Shown: positions 16,499 to 28,000 of the stretch, one piece after another
How positions within the stretch are numbered: the stretch's first letter is position 1
Layout of the letters: each line of letters starts with the position of its first letter
Origin: Pyropia yezoensis
Lineage: Eukaryota; Rhodophyta; Bangiophyceae; Bangiales; Bangiaceae
Direction of reading: 5' to 3'
Length of the DNA: 64,000 nt
Assembly: GCA_009829735.1 (NCBI GenBank)
Contig: CM020620.1
Coordinates: 27,560,951-27,624,950 of the forward strand
Position numbers and translations under genes: made by a program
Notes under the pieces: model-generated
What the model was told of the DNA's origin: nothing
Seen by the model: only the letters and a program-made list of their open reading frames with translations
Databases searched by the model: none

Positions 16499-18543
16499 AA
16501 CGCGGCCGTTTGCCAGCGTGGCGACCTACCGGGTTGCGCGTATTGGCCGTGCGTGAAAAGGGGGGCGCCGTCCGGGAGAATAACGGCCGCTTGCGGGAGG
16601 TGGCTGATGCGGCTCCACCAGGGCTGCGCAGTCCAGACGGGAATTATCAGCACGGCTGAGGCTCCGTCCGCGGCAACTTTGGCGATCGCCAGCGCGGCTT
16701 CGGAGAGGGGCGGATTGAAGTAGTTGTGCTCGCTGCCCCCCCACGGCTGCAGGTAGGCATCCACCGCCTCCGCGCCCAGGTTCGCTAACGGGCTGTTGTA
16801 CCGAGGGAGGTGGGTTTTGAGGGAGGTTGTGAACCGGTCGATGGTGAAGGGCCCCCAGCGGGAATGAAGCACGGAGAAAACCGAGCGGCGCAGGCGCCAG
16901 TCGGTCGAGTCGCGGTCGCGTGAGAGGCGATCGGCTTGCTCGTTCGCGACGGTGGACAACCAGTAACCTTCGGCGCACAGCTGCCCGCTGTATAGCTCGT
17001 GGTGCAGGTAGCGCACGACGTCCATCAAGGCTGGTGACCGCGACCGCATGGAGTTCAGTACGTGGACGCTTACCATTGAGTCGAGTCGAGAGCGGATCAC
17101 CCCGGGTCCCCGCACGTTGGGGAAAGATCTCAGTGTGTAGAGCATCGCCCGCATCTCTTGAACGTTGATGTGAGCTGCTTGGTCGTCCGGCGAAAAGAAG
17201 CCCCGTGCTGGCACGAGGCGGCCGAGTAAGCCGCCCCACCCGTACCCGCAGGCGTCTGTCGTCAGCTCTCCCCGAATTGGCAGCTGCCACAGGGCGCATC
17301 CCACGTCGCGGGACGTTGCCAGGCCACACCACCACTCCAGGTCCGACAGAGCCCGTGCAGAAAGCTGTCGCATTCCCCGGCGCGGGCCAGCCCGGAAGCA
17401 GGCGTACAGTGCCTGCAGGTGAAACCGGGCGTCGGGCACCGCGGGCGACGTTGAGACCGCCGCTCCGCAAAATCGTTGAGGGGCGTGTAGTGTGACCCAC
17501 CGGCAGTGTGTCGTCGCGTGCCGACGCAGCGAGACGGCCGACCCGACGACGCTCCGCAGTCGATCTGACTTGAGGAGAAGGAGGCATCTGGACGTGTCGA
17601 ACCCCAACAGCTCCAGCTCTTGCGTGCCGACCGCCTCCCCTTTCGTCTTGTGGATTTCGATGCCAACCCTGCGAAAGACGGCGACGGCCTCCATGCGGCC
17701 CGCCGTTGCTCGTGCCTTCGACACCGGGGTGGCTCGGTGCGGGGTTGATGCCAGGCAGCCGAAGTCGTCCATGTATGGCATCAACTTGAAGCCGCGCGCT
17801 CGGAGGTGAGCCACCACTGGGCGCATCAGTTTGGTCCAAATCCAGGGCGCCAGTTTAAGCCCGAACGGCATCGTGAGGGGAAGGTAGATTGTGTCCCCGG
17901 CGCGAAAGGCGAGCAACGAACTCTCGCTGGCTGCCAGCCATACGTGATGGAAGGCGTCGGCGACGTACCACGACGTCAGGTGGTCGTCGCGGCAGAGGTC
18001 GACGATGAAGTCCGCCATCTGCTCGTACCAGAAGGGTCGGCTCTCGAGGAATTTGTTCTGGTGCTTGTAGTCGATCACCAAGCGGGGTTTCGTATTGATG
18101 TCGACGACAAACGACGCGGAGACCCAGCGTGCCCGTCTTGCTTCCGATGCGGTGGCACGCCGCGCAAGCCCGCGTGCGCACCAGCGGGACACTTCTGCTT
18201 TCGCCCACTCGAGGACGTCGGGTGGGAGCGGCAGAGGTAGAGGGCGCCAACGTGGTGGCTCCGAAATCCACGGCAGGGTCAGCCCGGTCGTTATGAGGTC
18301 GATGACCCATTGCGACGCTCCGATGGAGCGCCACTGAGAGACAGCCGCCCGCACCGCCAGGTGCGGGGGCGGTTGGCCCGCCGGAGCCCATGCATTTGGC
18401 ACCAGCCTGCGAGCATGGGGATGGGGAGAGGGTGGTGTCTCCCTTGTATGCGAGGCTGCCCCCAAGGGAATCGAGCAGCCCTCGCCGGCCGGTATTAGGG
18501 ACGCAACGGGGGTGACCGGCCGGTCGCCCCCGTCCAAAAACAC
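16384..18543 (-). CDS. DIRS1 reverse transcriptase-RNase H
   Basis: The 719-aa ORF carries RT motifs (KPRLVIDYKHQN, MPFGLKLAPWIWTK, PYMDDFG) and a DIRS-type RNase H (LTTDACGYGWGG, NVQEMRA, LDSMVSV, NEQADRLSR). Motif A reads SWYVADAFHH where DIRS2 has SSDVTDAFHH: the first catalytic Asp (GAC) has become Tyr (TAC), so this RT should be inactive despite the open frame. The start is not an ATG. The frame is -1 relative to the gag-like ORF, whose stop lies 9 bp upstream. The C-terminus overlaps the YR frame. Confidence 0.9.
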   Translation of the reverse strand: MFLDGGDRPVTPVASLIPAGEGCSIPLGAASHTRETPPSPHPHARRLVPNAWAPAGQPPPHLAVRAAVSQWRSIGASQWVIDLITTGLTLPWISEPPRWRPLPLPLPPDVLEWAKAEVSRWCARGLARRATASEARRARWVSASFVVDINTKPRLVIDYKHQNKFLESRPFWYEQMADFIVDLCRDDHLTSWYVADAFHHVWLAASESSLLAFRAGDTIYLPLTMPFGLKLAPWIWTKLMRPVVAHLRARGFKLMPYMDDFGCLASTPHRATPVSKARATAGRMEAVAVFRRVGIEIHKTKGEAVGTQELELLGFDTSRCLLLLKSDRLRSVVGSAVSLRRHATTHCRWVTLHAPQRFCGAAVSTSPAVPDARFHLQALYACFRAGPRRGMRQLSARALSDLEWWCGLATSRDVGCALWQLPIRGELTTDACGYGWGGLLGRLVPARGFFSPDDQAAHINVQEMRAMLYTLRSFPNVRGPGVIRSRLDSMVSVHVLNSMRSRSPALMDVVRYLHHELYSGQLCAEGYWLSTVANEQADRLSRDRDSTDWRLRRSVFSVLHSRWGPFTIDRFTTSLKTHLPRYNSPLANLGAEAVDAYLQPWGGSEHNYFNPPLSEAALAIAKVAADGASAVLIIPVWTAQPWWSRISHLPQAAVILPDGAPLFTHGQYAQPGRSPRWQTAAFCVARPTTVSTAPAGARLPMWESWPPSARQAPVPPPRE

Positions 18544-18551
18544 CGGAAGGG

Positions 18552-20003
18552 CTACGAGGAGGGGGCCCCGGACGGCTCGCCTGCAGCACCTCCGCCACGT
18601 CGGTTGCCGCCGCCGCGGTCGCCGGTCTGGTTGTTGCCTCCGCCGTTGGCCTTAGTTTGGTTGGCGTGGTGTCGGTTGCCTCCGCCGCCTCGGCCTCCAT
18701 AGCCGCCACCGCCTCCGCCGCCCCCACCGCGGCCGCCGCCTCCACCGCCCTGGCCACAGCCGCCCCCGCCGCGGCCGCCACTGCCGTCACGGTGGGAAGC
18801 GTCGCCACGCGTCGCCGCTTGAGCGGCGGCGTCGGCGCGTGATCGGGCGAGGGATCGACCGCGGTCTCGGGCCACATGCGCCGCCCGGTCCCGGGAGGCC
18901 ACACGGTGGAAGTCACGGCTGGCGAAGTTTGTGAAGAGTGCCTCTGTGTGGCCCAGGATGGCGTCGTGTAGGGCGGCCGCCCAACCGGGGTCGGTGCGCC
19001 AAGTAAGTAAGACTTCGTATCGGGTGCCGAGGAGGGTGTAGATTTGGAAAATGTGGGTGCGGGTAGTTGAGTGGACGTCGGAGGACTCGTGCAGGGTGGG
19101 TGGAGAGGTGCGGTTACCTACCTCCAAGTCGGCAAGGGAGTTGTTGATGTGCTGCAACCAGGTACAGACCATGAAGAGGACTTCAGCTTCGATGGCGTTA
19201 CAGGAGCCGTTAGAGAACTCGGTGGAGAAGGCGGTATCGTCGGTGGGGCGGAACGGGACAGGGAAGGTGCCCGGCCCACTAAGACGGGGCGGCCGCTCAA
19301 AGCCCCGGATGCGGGGGCCGCAGTTGTAGATGTGCTCCACCGCGGCGGCGTCGAAGGCGTTGGCCACCCTTGAGTTCGCCCTTGCAAAATTGGTGTCGTC
19401 ACTGTCGTCATGCTGGTCCTCGAAGGCGTTGCCGCTCCCGCGGGCGAGGATGGGAGCGTCGGGTCGACGGAAGGCGGGACCGCGTCCGTCCCTAGCTCGG
19501 CCGCCAAACGCGCCGCCTCCACCAGGCCGGGAATCGTCGGGGGCACGCCAGCCACCCGTCGTTGTCGGGCCGCCGCCCGGCTGCGTGTATGTGCCATGTT
19601 GGGCAGGGTCGCGCCCGTCCGCGCCGACGGCTTGGTCGTCGTCCGGAGAGGGAGGAGGGTCCGCCGGTGCAGCGGCCGCCAACCCCGATGGGCGAAAGGG
19701 CGGCGGGGGGGGAGGGGCAGGGGGGGGGGGGGTGCTCGGAAGCGAGGGGGCGTCCCGATCCACCGCCGCCCGCCGGGCGGATGCAGCCACCCGGCGCGCC
19801 TCTCGGCGTGCAGCGATCGCCACACCGGAACGAAGTAGGTCGTTGCGGTGGCGACGACGAATCTGCCGGCCTGTGCCAAGCCGTGCGAGAGAGGCGAAGA
19901 ACGCAGAGCGGGACCCCGATCCCCCACCGACGCCCGCAACACGAGCCCCCGAAGAGAGCCGGCCGCTGGGAGAGGGAGGGGTGTCGGAGTCCGACCCTGG
20001 CAT
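18552..20003 (-). CDS. gag: DIRS1 gag-like ORF1
   Basis: The ORF starts at an ATG (20,001-20,003, MPGSDSDTPP) and gives 483 aa. A basic N-terminal helix region (RRRHRNDLLR, REARRVAASARRAA) is followed by a Pro-rich linker. A conserved central domain (ERPPRLSGPGTFPVPFRP ... LTWRTDPGWAAALHDAI ... ASRDFHRVASRDRA) follows. The C-terminal part is a Gly/Arg-rich tail of RGG type. The DIRS2 copy has the same domains. The position before RT and the RGG tail fit an RNA-binding structural protein. There is no zinc knuckle. Confidence 0.8.
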   Translation of the reverse strand: MPGSDSDTPPSPSGRLSSGARVAGVGGGSGSRSAFFASLARLGTGRQIRRRHRNDLLRSGVAIAARREARRVAASARRAAVDRDAPSLPSTPPPPAPPPPPPFRPSGLAAAAPADPPPSPDDDQAVGADGRDPAQHGTYTQPGGGPTTTGGWRAPDDSRPGGGGAFGGRARDGRGPAFRRPDAPILARGSGNAFEDQHDDSDDTNFARANSRVANAFDAAAVEHIYNCGPRIRGFERPPRLSGPGTFPVPFRPTDDTAFSTEFSNGSCNAIEAEVLFMVCTWLQHINNSLADLEVGNRTSPPTLHESSDVHSTTRTHIFQIYTLLGTRYEVLLTWRTDPGWAAALHDAILGHTEALFTNFASRDFHRVASRDRAAHVARDRGRSLARSRADAAAQAATRGDASHRDGSGGRGGGGCGQGGGGGGRGGGGGGGGGYGGRGGGGNRHHANQTKANGGGNNQTGDRGGGNRRGGGAAGEPSGAPSS

Positions 20004-20186
20004 GGCAGGGCCCGTGCAGGGGTCCCTGATGGGCGTAGAGCCCGTACCCCGAGCTCGTCAGCGACCGTCGGGTGTAGTCAATATGGGTCACGTCGCCGCA
20101 GCGACGGGTCCTGAACCCCGAGCGGGCCCACTCCAGCGGCACGCCGACTAAGTCGCACGGTCCAAACGCGTGGAGGGGAGATCCGC

Positions 20187-20353
20187 GAGGGTGAAAGAAC
20201 GTGCCGGCCTCGGCGGCCGGCGCACCCCTTGCCCGCTGGTAGGGATCTTATACCCGATGGCGGTCAACTCGGGCCCGCCGACTGGCGGTCGGGCCCGTCA
20301 CAAATACTCCCCAAGCTGCCCAGGCGTAACCCCTACAACAACACAACAAGACA
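20187..20353 (-). repeat. DIRS1 5' terminal repeat A1 with TATA-like box
   Basis: This 167-bp direct repeat of 15,062-15,228 defines the 5' end of DIRS1. The minus strand carries TATAAGAT at about 20,245-20,252, at the same place as GATATAAGAT in the A1 repeat of DIRS2. It is a likely core promoter for the gag-RT-YR transcript. Confidence 0.82.
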
Positions 20354-21414
20354 AAATGCTGGCGGATGTGACAACACACATGGAAGCGGTGTCGGACAGC
20401 AAGTCTGTGTGACAATACATATTGAAGCGGTGTCGGACAAAAAGAAGCTGCAGGAGCTTGGATGCAGGTGCGCAAAGCCATGGCGGAGGCGGAGGCGAGG
20501 GGGTCAGCTCGGATGGCTCTGTTGACGTGCCCCGGGACGGCGGAAGTGCTGGGCATGCCGCCGCCGTCGGCGGCACCGTTCTCGCCCGTGGCAGTCGTTG
20601 GAGGGGGCGGTGGTGGCGCGGCGCGGCGCGGCGCGTCGGATCAGGAACAGGCGTTCTCCCTTTGCCGCCCCTCACCAGCTCGCCCCCGCCCCCCCCGCCC
20701 ACTTTCTGCGCATGCGTGTTTGGACCAAGGGGGGTGAGATTTTCAGGCGCCAAGAGCAGTCAGGATGGGCTCGCCGTCGCACCGGAGGAGAGTGTGTAGG
20801 GGCCAACAGCATCACTAAACGTGCGCGCGCACATTGAGGGGTCGATTAGAGGTCTAATCACCTATTGAGCTTCCAATGGGCGAATGGTGGGTCCCGTAAC
20901 TGAGTCACTTTGGTTTCATTGAGAGGTGGGTTTAATGACCTTTCACAGGGGTAGGCTCAATGATCAGTCTGAGAGGGGGCCCGTCAGAGAGTTCCGAGAG
21001 CGACCCCCCTCGCAGAATTACTTCCGTCAAAGACCAAGCCACGGCCTGCTCAGCAGTGGCGCCGCACCGCCCGCGTCCTGCGGGCCGTTTTGAGGGGCAG
21101 TGAGTGCAAGTCTCTTCGTGGCAGGGGGGTGCGGGAGGGCACACGTCCACGCCGTGGTTGGTGCGGCGTCACGCAGCGCCTCGGCAAAGCGTTGCTGACA
21201 ACGGGAACGAAGAGGGGGGGACCGCCAGCTGTGCGGGCACAACGGCCACCAGCTCTCCGCAAGCCTTTCGACTGGGTCGTGGGGCGCACGGCTCGTCGGC
21301 TCGAGGAGCGTGAGGCGTGGACGGCGAGGGAGCGTGGGACAGCGAGGAGGGCTCGGGCAGGGACGAGGACAAGGATGGGGACGAGGAGGGAGGCGGTAAC
21401 GGAGGGGTAAGTGA
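20354..21414. other. Flanking DNA between DIRS1 and C-b, no convincing gene
   Basis: The stretch is G/C-rich on the left and more balanced from about 20,800. Short open frames (e.g. 20,462-20,737 plus) show no recognisable domain and differ in reading style from each other. A two-unit 40-bp tandem repeat lies next to the DIRS1 end. I see no RNA gene. Confidence 0.6.
20367..20446. repeat. Two-unit tandem repeat, 40-bp period
   Basis: Both units begin TGTGACAA and contain GAAGCGGTGTCGGACA. They differ at several bases. The repeat starts 14 bp outside the DIRS1 end. Confidence 0.75.
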
Positions 21415-21884
21415 TGTGGCAAAAAACCTCTCGCACACGCGACACCCAAGTTGGGGCGGTGTACAAGAGCTGCCTCCCGTGTCGGGGGAACCGGAACAAG
21501 TGCAAGTCGCACACACTCTGTCCCTGTTGTGGGGCAATCCCCCCACTGACAAACAAGAGGATGGTGTGTGGTCCAACAGTTTCTTGGTCGGGACGGGGAA
21601 GCAAGGCCAAGCCCCGCTGTCCCTCCCCTTATCCCCCCAGGGTCCCCTCATAATCTCGCCACTCAGAATCTCCCACCCCTGCACCTGCCCACCGGGCCAC
21701 ACGAAAACTGAAGACGATAAATGCAGGAAACCCTCCAATCCAAGTTCGATTTACTACTAAGCTAACTATGCCAAACTTAGGGAATACGCACCCAAATGCA
21801 GGGGGAGGAACGGATCAGGCTAGTGGCCTTCCGCCCCTTGCATGGCACGTGTTGCCCCCGTACCTGGGGGTCAATATTGCCACA
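21415..21884 (-). repeat. Family C LTR of C-b
   Basis: It is the reverse complement of the 14,553-15,021 LTR, with the same TGTGGCAA / TTGCCACA termini and a few point differences. The polypurine tract follows at 21,885-21,897 as CTTCCCTCTCCTC on the plus strand. Confidence 0.92.
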
Positions 21885-22222
21885 CTTCCCTCTCCTCAGT
21901 TTCGACCGACCCTGTCGGCCCTGTGAGGGGGTGCCTAAACGCACGTCTCGGCGTTGGGGGCGCGACTTGCTGTCTGCCCCCAAGTACGTAACGTGGACGT
22001 GGAGGCGGTCACGTTGACCGCCCCTCTCCTCAAGCTTGCCCACTCGGCAGCTTGCGCTTCCCGGTTCTCACTTCACCTTCACCAACACATCCCCTTCACT
22101 CTTCCCTTGGCCTCCCTTCGCTGGGGAGGCCACCCGTATACCCACGATCCGAGTCCCCCTCAACTCGAGGCGAGTCTCGTGCCGCTGTAGCCAGGGCGTC
22201 TCTCACCGACTTGGGGAGAGCC

Positions 22223-22490
22223 ATGGCGACCCCGGGGGTGGAGACGGACTCCCACGATGAACGTATGGAGGACACCTCCTACGGTGCGGCGCCCGCCGGA
22301 ACTTCCGGCGGGGGCTCCGCGGTTGCTACGGGGGATGGGACTCCCGCGTCACACGGCTTTTGGTTGACGGCGGGATCTCCCCTGGAGGCGGGACAATTTG
22401 TCCCGCGTGAGGCCTTGGGGCGGTGGTTTTACCCCGCGTGGCCTCTGTATGAGGAGGGGTTGACTGTTCTTCGCTGCGGCCGACTTGGCC
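22223..22490 (+). pseudogene. aORF-C, N-terminal remnant in C-b
   Basis: The frame begins at the conserved ATG (MATPGVETDSHDERMED) and matches the first ~90 residues of the 647-aa protein at 12,270-14,213. It is then broken by the LTR of C-c. The frame runs on into LTR sequence for a short distance. Confidence 0.85.
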
Positions 22491-22494
22491 CAGC

Positions 22495-22963
22495 TGTGGC
22501 AGTATTGAACCCCAGGTACGGGGGCAACACGTGCCATGCAAGGGATGGCAGGCCACTAGCCTGATCCATTCCTCCCCCTGCATCTGGGTGCGTAATCCCT
22601 AAGCTTGGCATAGTTAGCTTAGTAGTAAATCCAACTTGGATTTGAGGGTTTTCTGCATTTATCGTCTTGAGTTTTCGTGTGGCCCGGTGGGCAGGTGCTG
22701 GGGTGGGAGATTCTGAGTGGCGAGATTCTGAGGGGACCCTGGGGGGATAAGGGGAGGGACAGCGGGGCTTGGCCCTGCGTCCTCATCCCGACCAAGAAAC
22801 TGTTGGACCACACACCATCCTCTTGTTTGTCAGTGGGGGGATTGCCCCACAACAGAGACAGAGTGTGTGCGACTTGCACTTGTTCCGGTTCCCCCGACAC
22901 GGGAGGCAGCTCTTGTACACCGCCCCAACTTGGGTGTCGTGTGTGCAAGTGGTTTTTGCCACA
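22495..22963 (+). repeat. Family C 5' LTR of C-c
   Basis: It starts TGTGGCAGTATTG and ends TTTTTGCCACA. The bases after it (TTTGGTGGAGCAGCAGG) are where the primer-binding site should be. TGGTGGAGC two bases in from the LTR is a candidate, but I cannot assign the tRNA. The leader 22,964-23,082 has no other recognisable feature. Confidence 0.9.
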
Positions 22964-23082
22964 TTTGGTGGAGCAGCAGGGGACAGAGGTAAACTTTACC
23001 TCCGGGTGCACCCGGGTGTAGGGGGCCCTCTGTCTCAGAGGAACGGTGGACTTGGACCGTGTCATACGGATCGTCAGCCAGC

Positions 23083-25029
23083 ATGGCTAGCTCGGACTCC
23101 CCGTCGTCCGGGGAGTACACGGGTGACGCACGTACTTCAGTGCCTTTGAATACTGGTGAGACACAGGTGGGTTTACCTGGGGTCGCAGAGGGACTAGAGG
23201 TCCCTCAAGCCATCAGGACTGGAAGTGCGGGCGGGCGATAGGCCACCCCGACTCAGTCGGGAGTTCACACTCGTGACACTTCTGATGTGGGTGGGCCGAT
23301 GTCTGGCCACCATGTGGTATACTCAACGGGAACGTCCCAAGGGGTGAGGACTGTCCCCGCGGGTTCCACTCGGGTTGGAGCCAAATTTGGCTGGGAGCCG
23401 TCGCCAACTAGGCTTACGGAGGACGGCGGACCTCCGTTCGTCGGCGATGGGCTCGCGCCCATGCCCCCGGTTGAGACCCCTGAGGATCGTGGTTACCCCT
23501 CAGGTGGACTCCCGGAGGCGGACCGAGACCCGAATGGAGTCGTCAATCCACTCCTCGCGGAAACTGTCCGTCGGGAGGCGACCAATGTGTTGCGGCAGAC
23601 TTTGCCGGACCTGGTGGTCACGATGACGAATACTATTCTGAATCAGATTGTGGCGAGTTTTCCAGATGGCCTTAATGTCCAGACCGGATTGGGGCTTTCG
23701 AGCCCGCAGGCGCAGGGGGGATCCCCCCTCACGCCTATCTCGGGTCGCCCCAAACAGGGGGCGACACCTGTGATTCCCAACGACAGAGCCACACCATACT
23801 CGGTGGGGCATACGCCCTTCATGGGGGAGTTCCCCCCGGAAACGCCGGCGGCTACACCAAGCGCGCCGCGCCGGACTATGGGCACTGAGGGTCAACTCAC
23901 CCCAGTGCCACAGCGGCTGTTTCCTCAGCGTGAGGTGCCGCCCAAGATCCAGGTAGCCAACCCGGTCTACCAGAGGATATTTGACTGTGAGACCTACGCC
24001 CTCCACAACAAGTCGGTGGCGTATGGTCCTGACCAGGCCCGAGCCATGGGCCGTGCCAAGAAGAATGCACTTCCCTCTTTTGGGCACAAAGCGGAGTGGC
24101 ATGGAACTCCCCCCCTCCGTGTCTTTGAGTTCTTACGTCGTTTTACAAATGCCTGTGACGACAATGCCATAAGTAGAGGCATAGCTTTTTACATGCTACA
24201 GGAGTTTACGAAGGGCGACCTGCGGACAGAACTTATGTCCGTCATGCCCAGCTCCTCAAGTGGAGGCGCTGGGGAGGTGACGTCCTATTTGGAGCTCGTC
24301 AACTGGTTGTTGAGGGCCATGGTTGATGAAGCGGCGTTGGCTTCTCAAATCGAGGAGTTTACGCAAGCCCATCAGGAAGAGGCGGAGGACGAGTTCTCGT
24401 TTGCGGAGCGAGTCCGTAAGCTCAACAATCTTTGTGGGTTCCTTCATCCACAAGCTGTGGTGAAGAGTCGGTTTGTGGAGGGACTCCATTGGTCAGTCCG
24501 GATGAAGACCCGGGAGCATAACACTGCCCGGGCGACCCTGGCCGAGTTGGCTAGGTTCGCCTACCGCAGAGGCGAGGCCTACCGCAAGTTGCGGGAGGAA
24601 CAACGCCAGGAGCGTCAAGCCGAGTTGGCCAAGGAACGGGAGGAGGCGCGCCAGGCCAGAGAGTTGAGAGAGGCACGCCGAGTCCGCAAGGAGAGGGTGG
24701 TAGCTGCCGTGGGAACTTCCCAGGGTATCTCTTCGTCTTCCCAATTTGGGAAGACCCCTCCGGGAACTGACAATCGGTGTTGGAACTGCAACTCCGATAG
24801 ACACTGGGCATATGATTGCCCCAAGTTGAGTAAACGCATCCAACAACTTGTTAGGAATGCGAGTAAGAAGTCGGTTACGAACGAAGTACGTTCACGCCGC
24901 GAGGGTGGGTCTCGACCGGTGGTGGCGGTCTCTACACCCTCGACGAAGGGGGCGGACACGTCGTCCTCGGACTCGTCGTCTTCCCCTTCGTCCTCAGATT
25001 CGGACGCCAAGTCGGCGGGAAACGAATGA
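23083..25029 (+). pseudogene. gag: Family C gag with in-frame TAG
   Basis: An ATG in good context (AGCATGG) at 23,083 opens a frame that is interrupted by TAG at 23,239-23,241, then stays open to 25,029. The product would have an acidic N-terminus and a capsid-like helical core (RVRKLNNLCGFLHPQAVVKS ... HNTARATLAELARFAYRRG). A charged coiled-coil-like stretch rich in REE and RQE, one CCHC knuckle (CWNCNSDRHWAYDC) and a Ser/Asp-rich tail follow. Apart from the TAG the frame is intact. It ends in an ATGA overlap with the pol frame. Confidence 0.85.
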
Positions 25030-28000
25030 CCGTTGGAGCTGGCCGTCCGAAGCTCACAACGGCATCCTCGGCCAAGTGGGCCAAGAGGACGAACCAACCG
25101 TGCCGAATACTGCGGCGACCTAAGGGAGTCCGCCCACCTCGGGTAGGACTCCCCAAGAACGTAAACCCACGTCGGGTCATCGCGGTGCTGACGGGTGAGA
25201 ACTTCCAGGTGGCTGGACGGGTGCAACTTGCCCCCGGCCGCGCCTGTTGTGCCCGTATCGTACTTGATACCGGGTCAGGAGCCTCCTTGATACGCAAGTC
25301 GCTATTACCAAAGGAGGTGAAGCTCCAACGCTGGAGGTCCAAAGCTGACCATATGATTGGCATCAATGGTGGGGTACTTCCCATCGTTGGTGCCGTGACC
25401 CTACCAACTAGGTTGGGGACCCATGAGGTCGACGTGACCTATGGTGTATTTGAGAATATATCGGTACTCCTGCTTCTGGGTACCCCTTATGTTGTAACAC
25501 AAGTGCCTTTGATTTGTGGCCCTGAGTACTGGGTCAAGTTGATGAATGGGGAGACTATCCCCATCCTTGGTAAGGGAAAGTCTGTGGCTCCTGTGACAGT
25601 CTCACAGTCGAAGCCTGTTTGCTCTGTGAGGGAAGGGTTTACTGCTACCCTGCGTTTAGCCCGTAAAGTCACGTTGCCCCCTAACTCGGTGGCGCACGTT
25701 GACGTTGTAACTGATTATACGGGGAACGGGTTGGTGCACCCTTACCCCCGTCTTGCTCGCAAGCACCAAGTGCATGTTGCTCTTGGCACGATGGACTCCA
25801 AAGCCGGAGCTCCGTGGAGGATCAAGGTGATGAACCTGAGCTCGTCGCCCAAGTACTTCAAGTCGGGAGCCAAGTTCGGCTATATCGACCAACACGAGGG
25901 ACCGGTAGTAGCGGTCACCCTCAATGCGGGCGCGAGTAGCGACCCGAAGTCCGGAAAGGAGAGGCACCAAGCCAAGTCGGCCGCCTCTCCTCGGCCCCAT
26001 GTGAACATGGAGGGTGTTCCTTCCAGGTTGAGGGTTCAAGTTGAACGCCTCTTGGACCAGTATCACAAGTTGTGGGATGGTCAATTGGGACTCATGAGAG
26101 CCACCCAACACCGGATCGAGTTGAAGCCCGGTGCACCCCCTATACGCCAACAACCGTATAGGGGAGCACCCCGTTCAAGGGCCCTCGTTAAGGAGCAAGT
26201 CGCTCGCACGGAGGCCCTCGATGTGATCGAGGCCAGCAACGCCGAGTGGGCGAGTCCGGTGGTTGTCGTCCCCAAAGTTGATGGGACCCCCCGGTTCTGT
26301 ATCGACTACCGTAAGCTCAACGAGAGCACGGTGAAGGACAGTTATCCCCTACCTAGGATGGACGACTGTCTGGACTCTCTGGGGGAGGCAAACGTGTTCT
26401 CTACCCTGGACTGTAACGCGGGGTACTGACAAATTCCCATTGCCCCGGAGGACAGGCATAAAACTACCTTTACCTGTCACTGTGGTACCTAACAGTGCAA
26501 GCGACTACGGTTTGGACTGTGTAATGCGCCGGCAACTTTCCAGCGCGCTATGGACATGATTCTGGCCAGAGTACGGTGGCAGATCTGTCACGTGTACCTA
26601 GACGATATCATTGTGTTCTCCCGAAGTTCGGAGGAACACATTGGCCATCTTGGCCAGGTGTTCAAGCTACTTGCTGACGCCGGTGTGACACTGAAGGCGA
26701 ATAAGTGCCACCTCTTCACTCAAGATGTGGAATACTTGGGACATGTTGTCTGTCCGGGGCGTCTCAGTGTCAACGAGAAAAACTTGAGGGCCAGCCGTAA
26801 GGCTCAGTACCCCCGGACCCAGACCCAGATGAGGAGCTTCCTCGGGATGTGTAACGTATACCGACGTTTCACCAAGGGCTTCGCCAAGGTGGCGAAGCCG
26901 TTGAACGAGCTCGTTAGCTCAGCGCTACCGAAGAACCTGCCTCCCCCAAGTCGGGTGGAGCAGGAATCCTTTGAGACTCTTCGGGACCTTCTGCTGAAGC
27001 CCCCTATCCTGGCTATTCCCAGGTTGGGAGGCCACTACATCCTGGATGTGGACGCTAGCTACGACCAACTTGGTTGTGTGTTGCTTCAGCAGCAGCCGGA
27101 CAAGGAGTACTTGCCGGTAGGATACTTCAGCAAGAGGCTGAACTCGGCCGAGAAGAACTACCGAGTCACCGAGTTGGAAGGACTCGCAGTGGTGTGGGCG
27201 GTGGCGTCACTTCGTCACTACCTAGAGGGTGAGAAGTTCCTCATCCGCTGTGACCTCCGCGCGTTGCAGTTCATCTTGAAGACGGATTGTACGAACACTC
27301 GTCTCAACCGGTGGAGGGTGCGACTGGCACCCTTCAACTTTGATATTGAGTACCGACCTGGCAGGCAACATGCCCTTGCCGACGGCCTCTCTCGGGTACC
27401 AACCGCGGGGCTGGACACTAACTCAGTCGATGATGACACCCCCATCGTGGGGGTAGTCACTCGCTCGGGTCAGGCGTTGAACCCCGAGGCGCCAGGGAAC
27501 AAGAAGTACTTGCCCCTGTCCCTGGACGAGGTGGTGAAGGCTCAGGCCGAGGATCCCTTCTGCAAGTCGCAGAGGGATACACTGGATACAGTGGCCGAGA
27601 CGCGGTTCTTTCTGGGAGACGATGGCCTCCTCATGAGGAGGGGGGTATTCCAGGGGACCGAACAACTTGTCGTCCCCGCATCCCTCAAGGACAGTATCCT
27701 TGAGAGGGAGCACAACGCTCCCACGGGTGGACACCTGGGGTCTAGTCAACTGTACCAGACCCTGAGGACCAGGTACTACTGGCCGTCCATGGTGGTGGAC
27801 ATCTACAGTTGGGTGGCTGCCTGCACAAGTTGTGCGCAGAACCGTCTGATGGAACGGCGGCCTACTACGGCTATGCTATTGTTCCCGGCCAAGGAGCCCT
27901 TCGCCGCGTTGGCAATGGACATCCTTGGGCCACTGCCAGTGACCGAGGAAGGCAACCAGTACCTCCTGGTCATCTGTGACCGCTTCACGAAACTTACGCG

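Larger units (their letters stand above)
15022..20353 (-). mobile_element. DIRS/PAT-like tyrosine-recombinase retrotransposon, DIRS1
   Basis: The order on the minus strand is repeat A1 (20,353-20,187), gag-like ORF, RT/RNase H, tyrosine recombinase, then B1 and A2. The absence of integrase and protease, the DIRS-type RNase H and the YR place it in the DIRS order. The second copy (39,132-44,671) shows that a further repeat B2 should follow A2. Here the sequence between A2 and B2 is interrupted by the LTR of C-a at 15,021/15,022, so B2 is outside this stretch. Confidence 0.9.
21415..22494 (-). mobile_element. Ty3/gypsy family C, 3' fragment (copy C-b)
   Basis: On the minus strand the fragment reads antisense-ORF remnant, purine tract and 3' LTR. 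It is cut at 22,494/22,495, exactly at the first base of the LTR of C-c. C-c therefore inserted into the antisense ORF of this copy, after the codons for GRLG. Confidence 0.88.
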
